Source of the DNA: Labedella populi
GTDB taxonomy: Bacteria > Actinomycetota > Actinomycetes > Actinomycetales > Microbacteriaceae
DNA length: 64,000 nt
Assembly: GCF_004078655.1 (NCBI RefSeq)
Contig: NZ_RZNC01000008.1
Coordinates: 44,769 to 108,768 of the forward strand
Direction of reading: 5' to 3'
A program made the position numbers and the translations under genes. Below, piece by piece: positions 56,110 through 64,000 of this stretch (its first letter is position 1; each line of letters begins with the position of its first letter). The notes below the pieces were generated by a model. The model did no database searches, was not told the origin of the DNA, and worked only from the letters and a program-made list of their open reading frames with translations.

Positions 56110-57016
56110 TGTCGACGATCGATCACACCCCCATCTCCCAGGCCGAGGCGATCGCGAAGGCCGAGGTCCTCATCGACGCGCTCCCGTGGCTCGCCCACTA
56201 CTCGGGCGCGACCGTCGTCGTGAAGTTCGGCGGGAACGCCATGGTCTCCGACCAGCTCAAGGCCACCTTCGCTGAGGACATGGTGTTTCTGCGGCTCGCG
56301 GGGCTGCGTCCCGTCGTCGTGCATGGCGGCGGGCCCCAGATCTCGGCGCGCCTCAAGGAACTCGGCATCGAGAGCGAGTTCAAGGGCGGGTACCGGGTCA
56401 CGACCACGGAGGCCATCACGGTCGTCCGCGACGTGCTCCGCGACGAGGTCAACCGCGACCTCGTCGACCTCATCAACGCGCACGGCGACCTCGCCGTCGG
56501 TCTCGACGGGCAGGACGGCGAGCTCTTCGGCGGACGGCGACGCGGCGCGATGGTCGACGGCGCGATGGTCGACCTCGGCCACGTCGGCGACGTCGTCGCC
56601 GTCAACACGCGCGGCGTCGTCGACGTGCTCGATTCGGGGAGGATGCCCGTCATCTCCTCCATCGCCCCCGACGAAGATCGCCCGGGTGCCTTCCTCAACG
56701 TGAACGCCGACGCGGCGGCCTCGGCGCTCGCGGTCGCCCTCGGCGCACGCAAGCTCATCGTGCTCACCGATGTCGCCGGTCTCTACAGCGATTGGCCGAA
56801 CCGCGAGTCCCTCGTGTCGACGATCGACGCAGAGGAACTCCGTGCCCTGCTGCCGCGCCTCGAATCGGGCATGATCCCGAAGATGACGGCGTGCCTCGAG
56901 GCCGTCGACGGGGGAGTGGAGAACGCCGCGATCATCGACGGGCGCCTCCCGCACTCGACTCTGCTCGAGGTGTTCACCAACAAGGGAATCGGAACCGAAG
57001 TCGTGAAAGGCCTGTC

Positions 57017-57020
<4 letters not shown>
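56109..57020 (+). CDS. argB: Acetylglutamate kinase
   Basis: 303-aa amino-acid kinase, second step of arginine synthesis and the usual site of arginine feedback. [10 protein letters not shown] and [19 protein letters not shown] bind ATP and substrate; [26 protein letters not shown] is typical. The N-terminal helix ([24 protein letters not shown]) of arginine-sensitive, hexameric enzymes is present. TGATG junction with argJ. Confidence 0.96.
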
Positions 57021-61318
<4,298 letters not shown>

Positions 61319-61332
61319 CGCTTTCGGGGCTT

Positions 61333-61917
61333 TCAGGTGATGGCGAAGACGAAGAGGGCTGCCGAGGCCGCGGCCCACACCATGCTCGCCAGGGTGCCGA
61401 TCATGAAACGCTCCCGGGTCTCGGCTTCGGCGAGCTCGGTGAACCGGCCCACGCCCTTGACGGCCACCACGATCGCGATGGCCTCGGGGTAGCCCGCGAT
61501 GAGGGCGCCGGCGATGGCCGCGCGCTCGAGGTAACCGATCGCGAGACCGCCGCGGAGCACCTCACGCGGGGCCGTCGCATTGGGGCCGCCCCGGTCGACG
61601 ATGATGCCCCCGTGCGCCCCGGGACTGACGCTGCCGTGGGTCGCGAGATCGAGCGCGAAGGATGCCGCCGGGGAACCGCCGAGCACGGCGAGGGCGAACG
61701 CCGTGACGCCGATCAGGAGCGCGACGATGAGGGGCGGCTCCGGCGTGGGGAGTGCGACGGTGAGGATCCCGACGCCGAGCATCACGGCCGCAACCGTGAT
61801 GAGGGGCGGGCGGCGGAGCACGGTCGTGAGAACGGTGGCTCCGAGGGCGGCGGCCGCGAACCCGACGGTCGCGATCCAGTAGAGGACGGTGCCGAGAGAA
61901 CTGTCGAAGAGGTCCAT
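61333..61917 (-). CDS. Membrane protein of unknown function, partner of SatD-like gene
   Basis: 194 aa. About five hydrophobic segments are visible (residues ~10-32, 38-57, 61-80, 125-150 and 172-193). The loop after the third (GSVSPGAHGGIIVDRGGPNATAPREVLRGG, cut by eye) is polar. EAETRERFMIGTLASMVWAA near the end resembles SatE/DUF3307-independent partners only loosely. It starts three bases after the SatD-like stop, so the two are surely co-expressed. No function can be named. Confidence 0.8.
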   Translation of the reverse strand: MDLFDSSLGTVLYWIATVGFAAAALGATVLTTVLRRPPLITVAAVMLGVGILTVALPTPEPPLIVALLIGVTAFALAVLGGSPAASFALDLATHGSVSPGAHGGIIVDRGGPNATAPREVLRGGLAIGYLERAAIAGALIAGYPEAIAIVVAVKGVGRFTELAEAETRERFMIGTLASMVWAAASAALFVFAIT

Positions 61918-61920
61918 CGC

Positions 61921-62562
61921 TCATCCGTCCGTCGTGGTCGTGTGCAGGTTCTCGAGCAGCCTAACGATCGCCTCCGACGCGGCGAACTCCTCGCGGCTCG
62001 AGCCGGTGCGCGCGCGCATGCTGACGGCACCCTGCGTGATGCCGAGGGTGCGGGCGGCCTCCGATTGCGTCGAGCCGGCGTCGAGGAGGTCGTGGACCTC
62101 CCAGCCCTTGTCGGTCCGCTTCTCGCGGAGCGCGAGCACGAGCGCGATGAGGGCCTCGATGCCGTCGGCGCCGAGAGCCGTGTTCGTCGAGCGGTCGCGG
62201 GACTCGTCCGTGGGCGGCTCCGCGCGCAATGCGAACCGGGCGGGTGTTCTCTTCGCGGCGTCGATGGCGGTACGAGCGGCGAAGAAGGCGTTCCCGGTCG
62301 ACGCGCGGGTGGAGTCGCCGAGGGGCTCGCGGATGGTGCCGACGCCGAGTCCGACGCTCCAACGGCCGTCGCGCGTCAGTCGGAGCACCAGCCGGTACGC
62401 GGTGTCGGCGCTGCCCGTGAGCGCTTGGATCTCGTCGCCGGCCGTGCGGTCCGGGGGGAGGCGGAGCCGGTCGCCGAACTCCGCGCCGATGTCGCGCAGC
62501 GCGCCGGCGGCGGCGTCGTCGGTCGAGCGGCTGTCGACCTGGTCGGCGGTGATGACGAACAT
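61921..62562 (-). CDS. SatD-like protein with C-terminal helix-turn-helix
   Basis: 213 aa. The N-terminal part follows the SatD pattern: MFVITADQVDSR, then TAGDEIQAL, VGLGVGTI and STGNAFFAARTAIDAAK. The C-terminal ~70 residues look like a sigma70-region-4-like helix-turn-helix (VHDLLDAGSTQSEAARTLGITQGAVSMRA). SatD was named in Streptococcus mutans with acid and secretion stress; its biochemical role is unknown. A palindrome 16 bp upstream makes autoregulation likely. Confidence 0.78.
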   Translation of the reverse strand: MFVITADQVDSRSTDDAAAGALRDIGAEFGDRLRLPPDRTAGDEIQALTGSADTAYRLVLRLTRDGRWSVGLGVGTIREPLGDSTRASTGNAFFAARTAIDAAKRTPARFALRAEPPTDESRDRSTNTALGADGIEALIALVLALREKRTDKGWEVHDLLDAGSTQSEAARTLGITQGAVSMRARTGSSREEFAASEAIVRLLENLHTTTTDG

Positions 62563-62577
62563 AGCTTCACACTCCCG

Positions 62578-62609
62578 GCTAATATCTGCCCGATATTAGC
62601 CTGCAGGCT
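62578..62609 (-). promoter_or_regulatory. Operator candidate of the SatD-like operon
   Basis: GCTAATATC (62578-62586) and GATATTAGC (62592-62600) are perfect 9-bp arms around five bases; AGCCTGCAGGCT (62598-62609) is an overlapping 12-bp palindrome. Located 16 bp upstream of ATG 62562, with GGGAG between. Confidence 0.7.
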
Positions 62610-62644
62610 GATGCGTGTCCACTATCAGGTCAGCGCAACGTCGC

Positions 62645-62650
62645 TGATAT
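62645..62650 (+). promoter_or_regulatory. Possible -10 box of tyrS
   Basis: TGATAT, nine bases before GTG 62660. Confidence 0.4.
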
Positions 62651-62659
62651 CGTGAACCG

Positions 62660-63955
62660 GTGATCAATCCCGTTCTCCCGACCCAACAGAACGACGCCTC
62701 CTTCGAGGACGTCTGGGACGAGCTCGTCTGGCGTGGGCTCGTGCACGTGTCCACCGATGCCTCGGCCCTCAAAGCGCTTCTCGGCGGGGATCCGATCACG
62801 TATTACTGCGGGTTCGACCCCACCGCTCCGAGCCTGCACCTCGGCAACCTCGTGCAGTTGCTCGTCATGCGCCGACTCCAGCTCGCCGGGCACCGGCCGC
62901 TCGGACTCGTCGGGGGATCGACGGGCCTCATCGGCGACCCGCGCCCCACCGCGGAGCGCACGCTCAACTCGCCCGAGACCGTGAACGAGTGGGTCGCGAA
63001 CCTGCGCGCGCAGGTCGAGAACTTCTTGAGCTTCGAGGGCGACAACGCCGCGACGATGGTCAACAACCTCGACTGGACGGCGCCGCTCACCGCGATCGAC
63101 TTCCTCCGCGAGATCGGCAAGCACTTCCGCGTCGGCACGATGCTCAAGAAGGACGCCGTGAGCGCCCGGCTCAACTCGGATGCCGGTATCAGCTACACCG
63201 AATTCAGCTACCAGATCCTCCAGGGGATGGACTTCCTCGAGCTCTACCGCTCGTACGGGTGTGTGCTCCAGACGGGCGGAAGCGACCAGTGGGGCAACCT
63301 CACGAGCGGCGTCGACCTCATCCACCGGGTGGAGCGCGCCGACACCCACGCGATCGGGACGCCGCTCATCACGAACTCGGACGGCACGAAGTTCGGCAAG
63401 AGCGAGGGCAACGCCGTCTGGCTGAACCCGGAGATGACGTCGCCGTACGCGTTCTACCAGTTCTGGATCAACACGGAGGACGCCGACGTGATCGCGCGCC
63501 TCAAGGTCTTCACCTTCCTCACCCGTGAGGAGATCGAGGGCTACGAGCGGCTCGCGTCGGACGAACCGTTCCGGCGTGAGGCGCAGAAGCGACTCGCGCT
63601 CGAGGTGACGACCCTCGTGCACGGCGAGGAGGCGGCGCGCGCCGCGATCGACGCGTCCGCCGCGCTCTTCGGCAACGGCGACCTCTCGGCGCTCGACGAG
63701 GGGACGCTCCGCGCCGCCCTCACCGAGCTGCCGCACGTCTCGGCGGCGCCGGGCGCTCCGCTGCTGCCGCTCCTCGTCGAGACGAGACTCGTCTCGAGTC
63801 TCAGCGAAGCTCGGCGTGCCCTCGCGCAGGGCGGCGTGTACGTCGACAACGAGAAGATCGCCGACGAGAACGCGACGTTCGAGCCGACACTCCCGGGCGG
63901 CGTCGCGGTCTTGCGTCGCGGAAAGCGCACCCTCGCGGGCGTCTTCACCGCCTGA
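62660..63955 (+). CDS. tyrS: Tyrosine-tRNA ligase
   Basis: 431-aa class-I synthetase. HIGH-type motif PSLHLGNL (60-63), the tyrosine-binding region QTGGSDQWGNLTSGVDLI, and the KMSKS-type loop TKFGKSEGNAVWL near residue 240. A C-terminal S4 RNA-binding domain is visible (VSSLSEARRALAQGGVYVDNEKI). GTG start. Divergent from the SatD-like operon, with which it shares a ~100-bp control region. The 45 bases after its stop show no feature. Confidence 0.96.
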   Translation: MINPVLPTQQNDASFEDVWDELVWRGLVHVSTDASALKALLGGDPITYYCGFDPTAPSLHLGNLVQLLVMRRLQLAGHRPLGLVGGSTGLIGDPRPTAERTLNSPETVNEWVANLRAQVENFLSFEGDNAATMVNNLDWTAPLTAIDFLREIGKHFRVGTMLKKDAVSARLNSDAGISYTEFSYQILQGMDFLELYRSYGCVLQTGGSDQWGNLTSGVDLIHRVERADTHAIGTPLITNSDGTKFGKSEGNAVWLNPEMTSPYAFYQFWINTEDADVIARLKVFTFLTREEIEGYERLASDEPFRREAQKRLALEVTTLVHGEEAARAAIDASAALFGNGDLSALDEGTLRAALTELPHVSAAPGAPLLPLLVETRLVSSLSEARRALAQGGVYVDNEKIADENATFEPTLPGGVAVLRRGKRTLAGVFTA

Positions 63956-64000
63956 CCGCTCTCACCCCGCGCCACCCCCTTCGCCCATTTGCGTACGCAA

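Overview
This is a GC-rich stretch of an actinobacterial chromosome. Gene order and protein families point to the family Microbacteriaceae, but that family call is inference, not a database match. Supporting signs are GTG starts, four-base ATGA/GTGA gene overlaps, the order clgR-DUF3046-recA-recX-miaB-miaA-dapF-hflX-lexA, a PriA-type HisA, and many starts that sit 6-9 bases after a TANNNT hexamer, as in leaderless transcripts.

Layout. 1-696 (-) is the 5' part of a secreted Ig-fold surface protein. 1138-18795 is mostly housekeeping: pnp, an aldo/keto reductase, a histidine phosphatase, lysine/diaminopimelate genes (dapB, dapA), RNase J, ftsK, pgsA and a CinA-type amidase. A MacAB-like export operon (11366-14351) lies between rnj and ftsK. 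18796-28916 is the DNA-repair and stress region: clgR, DUF3046, recA, recX, miaB, miaA, dapF, hflX, and lexA divergent from a LysM protein resembling the SOS division inhibitors DivS/Rv2719c. 28987-32133 is hisC-hisB-hisH-hisA. 32117-35705 carries sseB-like, DUF1844, infC-rpmI-rplT and an rRNA methyltransferase. 35797-39202 is a gluABCD-type amino-acid ABC transporter, followed by pheST.

42977-53531 (-) is the most accessory part. It holds a MurA-type enolpyruvyl transferase fused to an XRE helix-turn-helix. A tight seven-gene operon follows in reverse orientation: NCS1 permease, HyuA-like hydantoinase/oxoprolinase, three tandem DUF917-family proteins, a PucR-type regulator and a zinc alcohol dehydrogenase. 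It looks like an import-and-degradation pathway for a cyclic amide or thiohydantoin-like compound, with its own regulator. 53754-61318 is arginine biosynthesis (argC-J-B-D-F-H) with a possible arginine-codon leader upstream and a 3-methyladenine glycosylase coupled to argH. 61333-62562 (-) is a SatD-like protein plus a membrane partner, behind a sharp palindromic operator candidate. The window ends with tyrS.

Points most worth checking: the HyuA/triple-DUF917 operon with its dyad operator; the XRE-MurA fusion with a perfect 16-bp palindrome at its start; the arginine-rich leader ORF with mutually exclusive stems before argC; the lexA/LysM divergent control region; and a dispersed palindromic repeat found at two convergent gene ends. 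No tRNA, rRNA, CRISPR array or insertion sequence was recognised.
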